Below the pieces are notes generated by a model. It worked only from the letters and a program-made list of their open reading frames with translations. It searched no databases and was not told the origin of the DNA. A program made the position numbers and the translations under genes. From Phycisphaerales bacterium (GTDB taxonomy: Bacteria > Planctomycetota > Phycisphaerae > UBA1845 > Fen-1342), in assembly GCA_022839625.1 (NCBI GenBank), contig JALHJL010000011.1:1-64000 (forward strand): DNA of 64,000 nucleotides. The letters run 5' to 3'. Shown piece after piece: positions 44,801 through 51,975 of this stretch; within the stretch, counting starts at the first letter, position 1; each line of letters begins with the position of its first letter.

Positions 44801-44874
44801 AGGGAGTCCCCGAATGGACGCTGGGCTCCCGCCGCGTCTCCAACCTCGCAACCTCCACCGCGATCCGACCATAA
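41863..44874 (+). CDS. LptD/OstA-like outer-membrane LPS-assembly protein
   Basis: The roughly 1003-residue protein has a signal peptide (LAWCALLIAVAGTAPAAAQ) and OstA-like (LptA-type) N-terminal repeats. The repeats run from about residue 50 to 350 and alternate with a Pro/Glu-rich segment. A long C-terminal region follows that is rich in alternating aromatic beta strands, as expected of an outer-membrane barrel (SRVGMVRYLPDDRHAIQYWK, VAGDLIYRLSDTTSFLYDFN). It would insert lipopolysaccharide into the outer membrane, so the organism should have an LPS-type outer membrane. GTG 41863 and TTG 41860 are equally possible starts. No LptE is adjacent. Confidence 0.7.
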   Translation: MRSDPNVISPPIARRSACCAHRARLAWCALLIAVAGTAPAAAQFDFSDEPLLASEVSAADLEMRGRWVRQWRDETGRLILMFNGGFRLDMGQRRLSSNNAVVWLEPGQTDRGRKFYALTVYLSENAAIREPGGTVTEDSVLLVRGLRTSGRLIKYHDAYAPENLEASPLYQQALRDRLALEEHEEAPPAGAPEIVRPAGPAPEVERPQRVVRYHLPNIEPAETPDGERVFVATGGVYFSQSGGPDAAVLEIRADHAVVFPTEDTTAAFFGAELEGEQRSEPPPAPAPQPPPEQPPVPDTAVPGVLPAEAVLGWGQAGQQSRIRAVYLEGDVVLSLGNRFVRADRLYYDFEHDRALILDAVFRADIPVREIPLYVRAAEIRQLSAREFSAEKARVTTSEFYTPSYHVGADKVYVRDLTKRDAEGRATGPSTGAYEMRNATLNVGNLPLAWWPYSKGRLESSETLLRRISSGYSSRLGYQFESAWHLFNLLGIQPPEGVDASLLLDYYSERGPAVGIDVDYEREKYYGLLRSYFVYDQGEDRLGPYRRQFEEPSTQTRGRVLWRHRHYLPYGWEATIEAAYASDDFYLEEWEKEEWFEGKEQETVLYLKHAKGNQAITLLANWRILDFLTQTEHLPEATYRRIGDTFLDPVVLYHESRVGMVRYLPDDRHAIQYWKFNNRSRTDLTFRADARQEAELPLKLGALNVVPFTSLRGTYWDGQPLEEGTFWRGLGVYGVRGGTSLSRVYDDVNSELFDVHRIRHVIQPQYALWWAGGSTRSQLITPFDYGIETIDPFYGMLLGVRQTWQTKRGLETMRRTVDLLTLNLEMGLFGNTEGREDISNGWVNPLRPENSRTRNYVAGDLIYRLSDTTSFLYDFNYDLNDGSFDRHDFAIAVERDPRLSYMLGARYAGDIDMSLVGGGWNYKLTEKHLTAVRAWWDVDSGKVGEVTLSYVRRLPRWYVGITFEYDNVSDDTSVMLSLWPEGVPEWTLGSRRVSNLATSTAIRP

Positions 44875-44990
44875 TCGCCCGTTGTGGAAGCTATCGCGCG
44901 GCACACGCCCATGTGATGCATGCGCCGGCCATCCCCCTCGGTGTCCGGCGTCTTGCGGGGCCGGCTGGGACTTGTGCCCGGGGACGCAGC

Positions 44991-45023
44991 GAACCGGCGG
45001 CTCGCAAGCCGGACGGGCCGCTA
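44991..45023 (-). repeat. Stop-anchored hairpin at the receiver gene
   Basis: Read on the minus strand, the stop TAG opens TAGCGGCC and is followed by the hairpin CGGCT-TGCG-AGCCG (45011 down to 44998). No T-tract is present. Confidence 0.6.
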
Positions 45024-45401
45024 CGTCTTCAGCTTCGTCTTCAGCACGGTCAGAAGCTGCTGGTTGTTGATCGGCTTCTGGAAGACGCCGGCCAGACCCA
45101 GCTCGGCGTAGTCGATGGTCACGTTCAGGTTGTCGCCGACCGAGCTCAGCATGTAGACCGGCTTGGTGTTGCCGGCCGCCTTGAGCTCTTTCACCAGGGC
45201 GGTCCCGGCGTCAACCTCTTCCATCATGAGGTCGACGATGATCAGGTCGGGGTTGCTTTCCTTGTACTTGCGCAGGCCGATCTCAGCACTGCGGGCCTCG
45301 ACCATCACGTAGCCGTTCTTCTCCAGGACCAGGCGCAGCGCGTCCAGCAGGTCCTGATCGTCGTCGACACACAGAATGACAGGCTTTCCGTCTTGCATCA
45401 C
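45021..45401 (-). CDS. CheY-like single-domain response regulator
   Basis: The 126-residue receiver has the acidic pair D13/D14 (VDDDQD), phospho-acceptor D57 (LIIVDLMME), a conserved Ser near 86-87 and K109 (FQKPIN). There is no output domain, so it should act by protein contact or phosphorelay. Its ATG overlaps the stop of the hydrogenase protease gene by four bases (ATGA). It is therefore translated as the last cistron of the hox operon, an unusual partner for a hydrogenase. No histidine kinase is in the window. Confidence 0.88.
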   Translation of the reverse strand: MMQDGKPVILCVDDDQDLLDALRLVLEKNGYVMVEARSAEIGLRKYKESNPDLIIVDLMMEEVDAGTALVKELKAAGNTKPVYMLSSVGDNLNVTIDYAELGLAGVFQKPINNQQLLTVLKTKLKT

Positions 45402-45913
45402 TCTTCCCCGGAAGACGCCGCCGCGGCCGCCACCAGGTCCGCCGGGACGACACCTTCGCTAAAGGTGCGTGCACGTAACACGGGCTCGATGAACGCCAGC
45501 GCAGCGGCCAGATTGGTCCGCGCCGGGTCCGACAGCCCCTCGCCGAACTCGTTGAACTCGTAACCCCGAATACCAAGCACGAAGCCCGCCGGTGCCGCCC
45601 CGAACAACTCGCGCGCCAGGGCAAGCACCCCCTGCGGCGACACGCTGTGGGAACTGAAGCTCGCCGCCGATCCCGCCTCGATTCGGCGGAACGAAAACGG
45701 CTCCCGCCCGCGGCAATCCGCATCGACGAACACCACCACGTCGTGCCGGGCGGCCGTCGCCGCGTCCTCGACGGTGAGCTGGTAGTCCGCCTCGATCGTG
45801 ACGCCCGGCAGGGAACGTTCCTCAAGGGCAGCCGCGAGCGCCGGGCCGAGACCGTCGTCCCGGCGGCCGGGGTTGCCGTAGGCGAGGATCAGGATCTTCG
45901 GCTCCAACGACAT
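45398..45913 (-). CDS. hoxW: Hydrogenase maturation endopeptidase (HoxW/HycI family)
   Basis: The 171-residue peptidase removes the C-terminal peptide of the NiFe large subunit after nickel insertion. It shows the family N-terminus ILAYGNPGRRDDGLGPALA, with the nickel-sensing Asp, and DVVVFVDADCRG; the later conserved His is in SSHSVSPQGVL. AGAGG precedes ATG 45913. It lies directly downstream of hoxH, whose C-terminus carries the expected cleavable tail. The start of the receiver gene overlaps its stop. Confidence 0.85.
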   Translation of the reverse strand: MSLEPKILILAYGNPGRRDDGLGPALAAALEERSLPGVTIEADYQLTVEDAATAARHDVVVFVDADCRGREPFSFRRIEAGSAASFSSHSVSPQGVLALARELFGAAPAGFVLGIRGYEFNEFGEGLSDPARTNLAAALAFIEPVLRARTFSEGVVPADLVAAAAASSGEE

Positions 45914-45956
45914 CGTACCTCTCGTGCTGCGGCTCAAGAGCGGTGGCACACCGGTT

Positions 45957-45983
45957 CCACGGCCGGCGGGTCGCCGGCCGCTA
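45957..45983 (-). repeat. Stop-anchored hairpin at hoxH
   Basis: The hoxH stop TAG is followed by the perfect 9-bp hairpin CGGCCGGCG-ACC-CGCCGGCCG (45980 down to 45960). The 27-base minus-strand sequence differs at only two positions from the one at the hypA stop. Confidence 0.7.
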
Positions 45984-47432
45984 CATGCCTTTCGCGCGGC
46001 GGTCGATGAGGTTGCCCTCCGGGTCGACCAGCTCCACCACAAGCGGCATTTGTCCGAGGGCGTGCGTCGCGCACGACAGGCACGGGTCGTACGCGCGGAT
46101 CGCCACCTCAATGTGATTCAGCAGCCCCTCCGTGAGCTTCTGGCCGCTGAGGTGGTCGCGGGCGACCTTCTGGACCGCCCGGTTCATCGGCTCATTGTTG
46201 TTCGTGGTGGACACGATCAGATTCGCCATCACGACCTGGTCGTCCTTGTTGACCTTGTAATGGTGGAAGAGCGTGCCGCGCGGGGCCTCGAGCAGCCCGA
46301 CCGTCTCCTCGCGCCGCTGACCGCGCACCACCAGGTCTTTGCCTTGCAGGTCCTTGTCGTGCAGCAGTTCCTTGATCTTCTCGATCGCGTGCAGCAACTC
46401 GATCATGCGCGTCCAGTGGTACGCCATCGAGATGTTGCACGTCTTGTTCCCGGTCGCAGCGCGAAACTCCTTCAGCGCCGCGTCGGCCTCCGGCGTGTCG
46501 ATGAAATCCGCCGTGTTGATGCGCGCCAGCGGCCCCACGCGATACCACCCCTTTTCCGGCCCCAGCGTGCGGATGAAGGGGAACTTCATGTACGACCACG
46601 ACCGGACTTCCTCGGCGATGTACTCGCTGTACTGCTGGTAGTCGACGTGGTCGAAGATCTTCTGGCCCTCGGCGGTGATCGCCCGCAGACCGCCGTGGTA
46701 CAGGTCCATCGCACCGTCCTGACGGATGAGCGACAGGTGGTTCGAGTCGAACGAGCCGAACGGGGCCAGCTTCTCCAGGTGCTGGAGGGTGTAGTCCTTC
46801 GCGAGCTTCACGGCCGCACGCGACCACGTGATCATCTGCTCCAGGTCCTTGAGCAGCTCGTCGCGCTCGGCGATCGACAGGTTCTTGTTGATCCCGCCGG
46901 GAATGGCCCCCGTGCCGTGGATCTTCTTGCCGGCCGTCCGCTGGATGACCTCCTGCCCGTATTTCCGCATCATGACACCCTGCACCGCCAGGTCGGGGTA
47001 CTTGGCGGCCACGCCGATGACGTTGCGGATGGCCGGGTCGGCGTCGAAACCGAACAGCAGGTCGGGCGAGACCAGGTGGAAGAAGTGCAGGGCATGCGAC
47101 TGGAAGAACTGGCCGTAGTGCATCAGGCGGCGCATCTTCTCCGCCGTCGGGGTCAGCTTCTCGCCGCCGACGATGCGGTCCATGGCCTTTGCGGCGGCCA
47201 GGTGGTGGCTGACCGGGCAGATGCCGCACAGGCGCTGGACGAGCACGGGGACTTCCCAGAAGGGGCGGCCGAGGATGAACCGCTCGAACCCGCGAAACTC
47301 GACGATGTGCAGCCGGGTCTGCTGCACCTGGTTCTTGTCATCGAGCAGGATCGTAACCTTGCCGTGTCCTTCGACGCGGGTGACCGGCTCGATGACGACG
47401 CGCTTGAGGCCATTGGTCTTGCTAGCTACCAC
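45981..47432 (-). CDS. hoxH: NAD-linked NiFe hydrogenase large subunit HoxH
   Basis: The 483-residue catalytic subunit holds the NiFe(CN)2CO centre. The four cysteine ligands are C69/C72 (RLCGICPVSHH) and C451/C454 (DPCLSCATH). After H457 there is a 26-residue tail (ALGQMPLVVELVDPEGNLID and six more) that HoxW should remove. With HoxY, HoxU and HoxF it forms a bidirectional, cytoplasmic group 3-type enzyme that couples H2 to NAD(H). The phylogenetic subgroup (3d assumed from the diaphorase genes) is inference. Confidence 0.92.
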   Translation of the reverse strand: MVASKTNGLKRVVIEPVTRVEGHGKVTILLDDKNQVQQTRLHIVEFRGFERFILGRPFWEVPVLVQRLCGICPVSHHLAAAKAMDRIVGGEKLTPTAEKMRRLMHYGQFFQSHALHFFHLVSPDLLFGFDADPAIRNVIGVAAKYPDLAVQGVMMRKYGQEVIQRTAGKKIHGTGAIPGGINKNLSIAERDELLKDLEQMITWSRAAVKLAKDYTLQHLEKLAPFGSFDSNHLSLIRQDGAMDLYHGGLRAITAEGQKIFDHVDYQQYSEYIAEEVRSWSYMKFPFIRTLGPEKGWYRVGPLARINTADFIDTPEADAALKEFRAATGNKTCNISMAYHWTRMIELLHAIEKIKELLHDKDLQGKDLVVRGQRREETVGLLEAPRGTLFHHYKVNKDDQVVMANLIVSTTNNNEPMNRAVQKVARDHLSGQKLTEGLLNHIEVAIRAYDPCLSCATHALGQMPLVVELVDPEGNLIDRRAKGM

Positions 47433-47446
47433 GGCGAACCTCCGGG

Positions 47447-47533
47447 GAATGCGAATCCAGAATACAGAATAGCGAATAGAGCGCCGGGCGCGAGGCGCGA
47501 GCCCGTACAGGCGAGATGACTTCGCTATTCCTC
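47447..47533. repeat. Facing GAAT-heptad arrays between hoxH and hoxY
   Basis: GAATGC, GAATCCA, GAATACA, GAATAGC, GAATAGA run along the plus strand at about 47447-47480. The opposite strand has GAATAGC, GAAGTCA at about 47517-47530. GAATAGCGAA (47468-47477) and TTCGCTATTC (47521-47530) are an exact inverted repeat. Confidence 0.75.
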
Positions 47534-47537
47534 ATCA

Positions 47538-48083
47538 TCAGTCGTATTTGACCAGTTCATACGGCAACTGCACCGGCTTGTCGCTGAGCAGCGCGACCAG
47601 CGCTTCCCACAACGTGTCCGCGGGCGGCGGGCAGCCGGGCAGGTGATAATCGATCTTGACCACTTCGTGGCACGGATAGACGCGGTTGAGCAGCAGCGGC
47701 AGCTCGGGATCGTTCGGAATCCGCCCGCTGGGGTTGTGCACCGTCGGCCCCTTGAGGTATGCCTCCGCGTAGCACTCCTGGAGCGGGATGCCGTTGCGCA
47801 TCGCCGGGATGCCGCCCATGATGGCGCAGTCGCCGACCGAGATCAGGATGTCGCAGTGCGCGCGGAAGTCGCGCAGCACCTTGACGTTCTCCTCGTTGCA
47901 GCAGCCGCCCTCGATCAGGCCGACGGCGCAGCGGCCGGTGAACTCCTTGATGTCGTCCACGGGCGACTTGTCGAAATCGACCAACTCGACCAGCTTCAGG
48001 ATGCGGTCGTCAATGTCCAGCAGCGACATGTGACAGCCGAAACAGCCCGCGAGCGAGGTGGTCGCAACCTTGGGTTTTGCCAT
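47538..48083 (-). CDS. hoxY: Hydrogenase small subunit HoxY
   Basis: The 181-residue small subunit carries the proximal [4Fe-4S] cluster. Its ligands are seen in CFGCHMSLLD, GGCCNEE, GDCAIMGGIPAMRN and LPGCPPPAD. It is short and lacks a Tat signal, as expected for cytoplasmic group 3 enzymes. It is separated from hoxH and hoxU by gaps that contain facing heptad arrays. Confidence 0.92.
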   Translation of the reverse strand: MAKPKVATTSLAGCFGCHMSLLDIDDRILKLVELVDFDKSPVDDIKEFTGRCAVGLIEGGCCNEENVKVLRDFRAHCDILISVGDCAIMGGIPAMRNGIPLQECYAEAYLKGPTVHNPSGRIPNDPELPLLLNRVYPCHEVVKIDYHLPGCPPPADTLWEALVALLSDKPVQLPYELVKYD

Positions 48084-48097
48084 AACTCGGTTCCTTC

Positions 48098-48180
48098 GAA
48101 TTCAGAATTAAGAATCAAGAATTGAGAATGATCCGAGGAAGCCGCACTCTTCTTAACTCTCAATTCCCCATTCCTAATTC
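48098..48180. repeat. Facing GAATNNA-heptad arrays between hoxU and hoxY
   Basis: Five heptads occupy 48098-48132: GAATTCA, GAATTAA, GAATCAA, GAATTGA, GAATGAT. On the minus strand from about 48180 to 48152 runs GAATTAG, GAATGGG, GAATTGA, GAGTTAA. GAATTGAG (48119-48126) is the inverse of CTCAATTC (48159-48166). Confidence 0.85.
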
Positions 48181-48886
48181 ACTTCTTGCCGTTCTCGATC
48201 TCGCTTCCGATCGGCTTATGGTCATACAGCCGCTGCCCGATCGGCACCGCGTAGCCGACCCGCTTCTTCATGATCGCGCCCACCGGGCACGCCTCGGCCG
48301 CCTTGTCGCGCACGTCCAGGTTGGTGTCGGCCAGCCGCACTTCGGCGTTGACGGCCACGCGCTTGTGCGGGCCGCGCCCCACGAAGTCGAAGACGTGCTT
48401 GCCGTCCACGTCCCGCGAGGCCCGGACGCAGCGACCGCACAGAATGCAGCGGTTGCGGTCGATGAAGACGTCCGGGTGCGACATGTCGATGTCGCGCGTG
48501 GGGAAGAGGTACGGGTACTTCGGCGCCGCGATTCCCAGCCGGTACGCCAGCGCCTGGAGCTCGCAGTTCCCGCTCTTCTCGCAGAACATGCAGAAGTGGT
48601 TGCCCTCGACGAACAACATCTCGACGATGTTCCGGCGGAGGGCGGTGACCTTCTCCGTGTTGTTCTCGACCACCATGCCGGGCGCTACCGGCTGGGTGCA
48701 GGCGGACTGCGGGCGGCCGTTCACGAGCACGGTGCACACGCGGCAACTGCCGTGCGGCACCAGCCCCTTCATGTAGCACAGCCGCGGGATGTACACGCCC
48801 GCCTGCTGGGCCGCCTCCAGGATCGTCTGGCCGGGCTGGCCCTGGATTTCCTTGCCGTCGATGACGAATTCGATCGTGGCACTCAT
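48179..48886 (-). CDS. hoxU: Hydrogenase diaphorase subunit HoxU
   Basis: The 235-residue iron-sulfur subunit is homologous to the N-terminus of NuoG. A [2Fe-2S] site appears as CYMKGLVPHGSCRVCTV with a later AC. It is followed by the His/Cys cluster HFCMFCEKSGNC and a ferredoxin-like CILCGRCVRA with ACPVGAI. It passes electrons between HoxY and HoxF. Its start lies about 70 bases after the hoxF stop hairpin. Confidence 0.92.
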   Translation of the reverse strand: MSATIEFVIDGKEIQGQPGQTILEAAQQAGVYIPRLCYMKGLVPHGSCRVCTVLVNGRPQSACTQPVAPGMVVENNTEKVTALRRNIVEMLFVEGNHFCMFCEKSGNCELQALAYRLGIAAPKYPYLFPTRDIDMSHPDVFIDRNRCILCGRCVRASRDVDGKHVFDFVGRGPHKRVAVNAEVRLADTNLDVRDKAAEACPVGAIMKKRVGYAVPIGQRLYDHKPIGSEIENGKK

Positions 48887-48917
48887 GTCGTTTCCTCAAT
48901 TCGCCGGATACGTCCTG

Positions 48918-48957
48918 GGCCACTGCCCGGGAGCAGTGCCGCCGTACCCGGCCGCTA
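48918..48957 (-). repeat. Stop-anchored hairpin at hoxF
   Basis: The hoxF stop TAG opens TAGCGGCCGG. Next comes GTACGGCG, and then a hairpin CACTGC-TCCCGG-GCAGTG (48938 down to 48921). This copy has diverged after the first ten bases compared with hoxH and hypA. Confidence 0.6.
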
Positions 48958-50772
48958 CGCGTGCGCGTGTTCCGACTTCCGGCCAATGATGGTCTCGGCC
49001 TCGCCGACGGCCGCCCCCAGATCGAAGGCCGGCTGGAGTCCGTCGGTGCGCTTCTTCACGAGCGCGTTGTACGTCGCGCGGAAGTTCTTCAGGGTGGTCA
49101 ACACCGGATTGGCCGAAGTCTGCCCCAAGCCGCACCGGCTCATCGTCTTGATCGTCTGCCCGAGATCCTGGAGATACTCCAGGTCCGCCGGCTCGCCTTG
49201 GCCCGCGATGACTCGCTCCAGCCGCTCCTTAAGAAGCACGTTGCCGACCCGGCACGGCGTGCAATAGCCGCAGCTCTCCTCGACGAAGAACTCCATGAAC
49301 TTGTCGGCGACTTCGAGCACGTTGCGCTCGGGGCCGAAGATCATGACCGAGCCGCCGGTGGCCAGATCGTCGAAGCAGATCGTGCGGCCGAATTCCTCGC
49401 GGGCGATCATCTGGCCGCTGGCGCCGCCGACCTGGACGGCGATGGCATCTTCGCCGCCCGCCAGCTTGAGCACTTCGCTGAGCTTGATGCCGAACGGCAC
49501 TTCGAAGACGCCGGGCACCTTGCAGTCGCCCGAAATGCTCAGCAGCTTCGTGCCGGTACTGCCGGGCGAGCCGTGCTCGGAGAACGTGGCGGGTCCCGCT
49601 TCCAGAATCTTGGTCACGCAGGCCAGCGTCTCGACGTTGTTCACCACCGTCGGGCAATCGAGGTAGCCCTTCTGCGCGGGGAAGGGCGGCCGGTTCTTCG
49701 GGTCGCCACGCGAACCCTCGGCCGAGCTCAGCAGGGCCGTTTCCTCGCCGCACACGTACGCCCCGGCCCCCATCTGAATGCGAATGTCGAAGTTGAAGCC
49801 GGCCTTGCCGCAGATGTTCTGGCCCAGCAGGTTTTCCGCGCGACGTTTGTCCAGCAAGTCCTCCAGGAACCGCTGCAAGTACGCGTACTCCGCCCGCAAG
49901 TACAGGATCCCCTCGGCGGCCCCGACCGCGTACCCCGCGATCGTCATGCCGGCGAAAACGCGGTCCGGCAGCTCCGTCAGAAGTACGCGGTCCTTGAAGG
50001 TGCCCGGCTCGCCCTCGTCGGCATTGCACACGATGTACTTGCGGTCGCCCGGCGCCGCCCGCGTGAACTCCCACTTCATGCCGGTGGGGAAGCCGGCCCC
50101 GCCGCGGCCGCGCAACCGCGAGGTCTTGACGGCCCGGATCACTTCCGCCGGGGTCATCGCCAGCGCCTTGCGGATCGCCTCGCCGCGGTTCGCGGGCGTG
50201 AAGATCACGGGCCCGCGCAGGTGAATGTTGTTCATCACCATCGCATGGACGAGCTCGTGGGCGTTGTTCCCGTCGCCCAGCCGATGCACCAGCCGGCTCG
50301 GGTCCATGTGCTTACGGAGATCGCGCACGATCCGCCGGGCCGCATCGGTCGAGAGTTCGGTCACCGGCACGTCGTTGACCAGCGCCGCCGGGGCCTGGTC
50401 ACACATTCCGATGCAGGCCGCGTATTCGAGCGAAAACTTGCCATCGGGCGTCGTCTGTCCGAACGAGATCCCGAGCTCCTCCTCGAAAGCCCGGGCCACG
50501 TCCGGCGCGCCGGCCATCTGGTCGATGATGTCGTTGCACAACCTTATGACCACTTGCCCCTTGGGCTGCTCAGACAGGAAGGCGTAGAAGGTGACCACGC
50601 TCGCCACCTGCACGCGGCGAACCCCGACTTCCTTTGCGATCAGGTCCATCGCCGGACCGGAGACGCACCCAAACTTCTCCTGCACCGCCCGGACGATATC
50701 CATCAGGCGTCCGCGCTCGCGTCCATACTTCCGGCAGATGTCCCGCACAACCGTTGCGAGATTGTCACTCAT
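48955..50772 (-). CDS. hoxF: Hydrogenase diaphorase subunit HoxF, NuoE-NuoF fusion
   Basis: The 605-residue subunit oxidises or reduces NAD. Residues 1-160 are NuoE-like and the rest NuoF-like, the same fusion as the Ralstonia soluble hydrogenase (about 600 residues). FMN/NAD-binding GRGGAGFPTG and GAYVCGEETALLSS are present. The [4Fe-4S] site is ESCGYCTPCRVG plus RCG. In the NuoE part only three of the four usual [2Fe-2S] cysteines are visible (LCNDIID has one, ACIGMC has two). The gene is separated from hypB by a 93-base gap without a clear promoter. Confidence 0.93.
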   Translation of the reverse strand: MSDNLATVVRDICRKYGRERGRLMDIVRAVQEKFGCVSGPAMDLIAKEVGVRRVQVASVVTFYAFLSEQPKGQVVIRLCNDIIDQMAGAPDVARAFEEELGISFGQTTPDGKFSLEYAACIGMCDQAPAALVNDVPVTELSTDAARRIVRDLRKHMDPSRLVHRLGDGNNAHELVHAMVMNNIHLRGPVIFTPANRGEAIRKALAMTPAEVIRAVKTSRLRGRGGAGFPTGMKWEFTRAAPGDRKYIVCNADEGEPGTFKDRVLLTELPDRVFAGMTIAGYAVGAAEGILYLRAEYAYLQRFLEDLLDKRRAENLLGQNICGKAGFNFDIRIQMGAGAYVCGEETALLSSAEGSRGDPKNRPPFPAQKGYLDCPTVVNNVETLACVTKILEAGPATFSEHGSPGSTGTKLLSISGDCKVPGVFEVPFGIKLSEVLKLAGGEDAIAVQVGGASGQMIAREEFGRTICFDDLATGGSVMIFGPERNVLEVADKFMEFFVEESCGYCTPCRVGNVLLKERLERVIAGQGEPADLEYLQDLGQTIKTMSRCGLGQTSANPVLTTLKNFRATYNALVKKRTDGLQPAFDLGAAVGEAETIIGRKSEHAHA

Positions 50773-50865
50773 GGTGTCCTCGCTGACTCACGCCGATCCG
50801 CTCCGAAACCCGACAAACCTACCCGTTTGCCGCAAAAAGGCTCGCTCCCGGAATACGTCCGGTAC

Positions 50866-51525
50866 CTAGCTGTCGCTGACTTGCGCCCGGCGTTGATCCT
50901 TCAGCCAGGCGAACCAGCGATCCAGACCCTGCCCTGTGGTGGAGGAGACCTCAATCCGCGGAGCGCGGGTGTTGATCCGAGAAAGGTCTTGATACACTTT
51001 CGACCGCTGATAGTCAAGCACGCCGAGCAGGTCAACCTTCGTCAGCAGAATCACATCCGCCGGCTGAAACAACGTCGGGTATTTTGCCACCTTGTCGTCG
51101 CCTTCGGGCACGCTCAGCAGCACCGCCCGACGGTGCTCCCCGAGATCGAACGCCGCCGGACAAACCATGTTCCCGACATTCTCGATAAACAGGAAATCAA
51201 TACTTCGAAGGTCCAGACTGTCCAGGCCCTCGCCCACTTGCGTGGCCGTGAGATGGCAGCCCGTACCGGTGTTGATCTGCGTAACCTGGGCCGCGATGCC
51301 GGCGAGGCGCTCCGCGTCGCGCGTCGTCTGCAAGTCCCCCACGAGCACCGCGCAACGGGCCGCCGCCAGCGCCGGGATCGTTTTCTCCAGAAGCAGGGTC
51401 TTTCCACTGCCCGGCGCGCTCATCAGGTTAACAGCCACCACGCCCGCCGCGTCCAGCCGGCGGCGATTCTCGCGCGCGACCGCGTCGTTGGCTTTCAGGA
51501 CGCTTTCCACCACGTTGATCTTCAT
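50866..51525 (-). CDS. hypB: Hydrogenase nickel incorporation GTPase HypB
   Basis: The 219-residue SIMIBI GTPase helps insert nickel into the large subunit. The P-loop MSAPGSGKTLLL, the DLQTTRDAERL switch, the metal-site INTGTGCHL and the NKxD-like LLTKVDLL are visible. No N-terminal His-rich tail or CxxGCC motif is present, so it probably does not store nickel. ATG 51525 follows GAGG and matches the usual family N-terminus (MKINVVESVLKAND); a frame from 51603 overlaps the hypA hairpin. Confidence 0.9.
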   Translation of the reverse strand: MKINVVESVLKANDAVARENRRRLDAAGVVAVNLMSAPGSGKTLLLEKTIPALAAARCAVLVGDLQTTRDAERLAGIAAQVTQINTGTGCHLTATQVGEGLDSLDLRSIDFLFIENVGNMVCPAAFDLGEHRRAVLLSVPEGDDKVAKYPTLFQPADVILLTKVDLLGVLDYQRSKVYQDLSRINTRAPRIEVSSTTGQGLDRWFAWLKDQRRAQVSDS

Positions 51526-51585
51526 GTTGACCGCCTCGGCGGTAGCAACCGGCACCTCGCCGGCCGCAGAATACGAATTCACCGA

Positions 51586-51612
51586 CCACGGCCGGCGGGG
51601 CACCGGCCGCTA
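51586..51612 (-). repeat. Stop-anchored hairpin at hypA
   Basis: The hypA stop TAG is followed by CGGCCGG-TGCCCCG-CCGGCCG (51609 down to 51589), nearly identical to the element at the hoxH stop. Confidence 0.7.
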
Positions 51613-51954
51613 CACCTCACAAACCACGGATCGCAGCACGATGTCGCGGCCGGCGACGATCTCCACGTCGGCCGTCCTGCACCGCGGGCAAAGGTAGTTG
51701 TCTATCGCGGCCTCAAACTGCTCGCCGCACGACCGACACCGGGCCGCCAGTCCCGTCTCGACGATCTTGAGCCGGGCGCCGGCCGCGAGCGTGTCCGTGC
51801 TGGCCGCCTCGAATGCCAGTTGCAGCGACTCGGGCACGACCTGCTGCATCACGCCGCAGTGCACCTCGACCTCCACGATCCGCGCGGCCTGCTGCTCGGC
51901 GGCGATTCGCCGCAGTTGCTCCAGCAAGGCCGTCGCGATAGACATCTCGTGCAT
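51610..51954 (-). CDS. hypA: Hydrogenase nickel chaperone HypA
   Basis: The 114-residue protein starts MHEMSIATALL, where His2 is the nickel ligand. Its zinc domain has CRSC and CPRC. It delivers nickel together with HypB. It lies 21 bases downstream of hypE. Confidence 0.93.
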   Translation of the reverse strand: MHEMSIATALLEQLRRIAAEQQAARIVEVEVHCGVMQQVVPESLQLAFEAASTDTLAAGARLKIVETGLAARCRSCGEQFEAAIDNYLCPRCRTADVEIVAGRDIVLRSVVCEV

Positions 51955-51975
51955 CAGCCATTCCAGCGGCAGACG

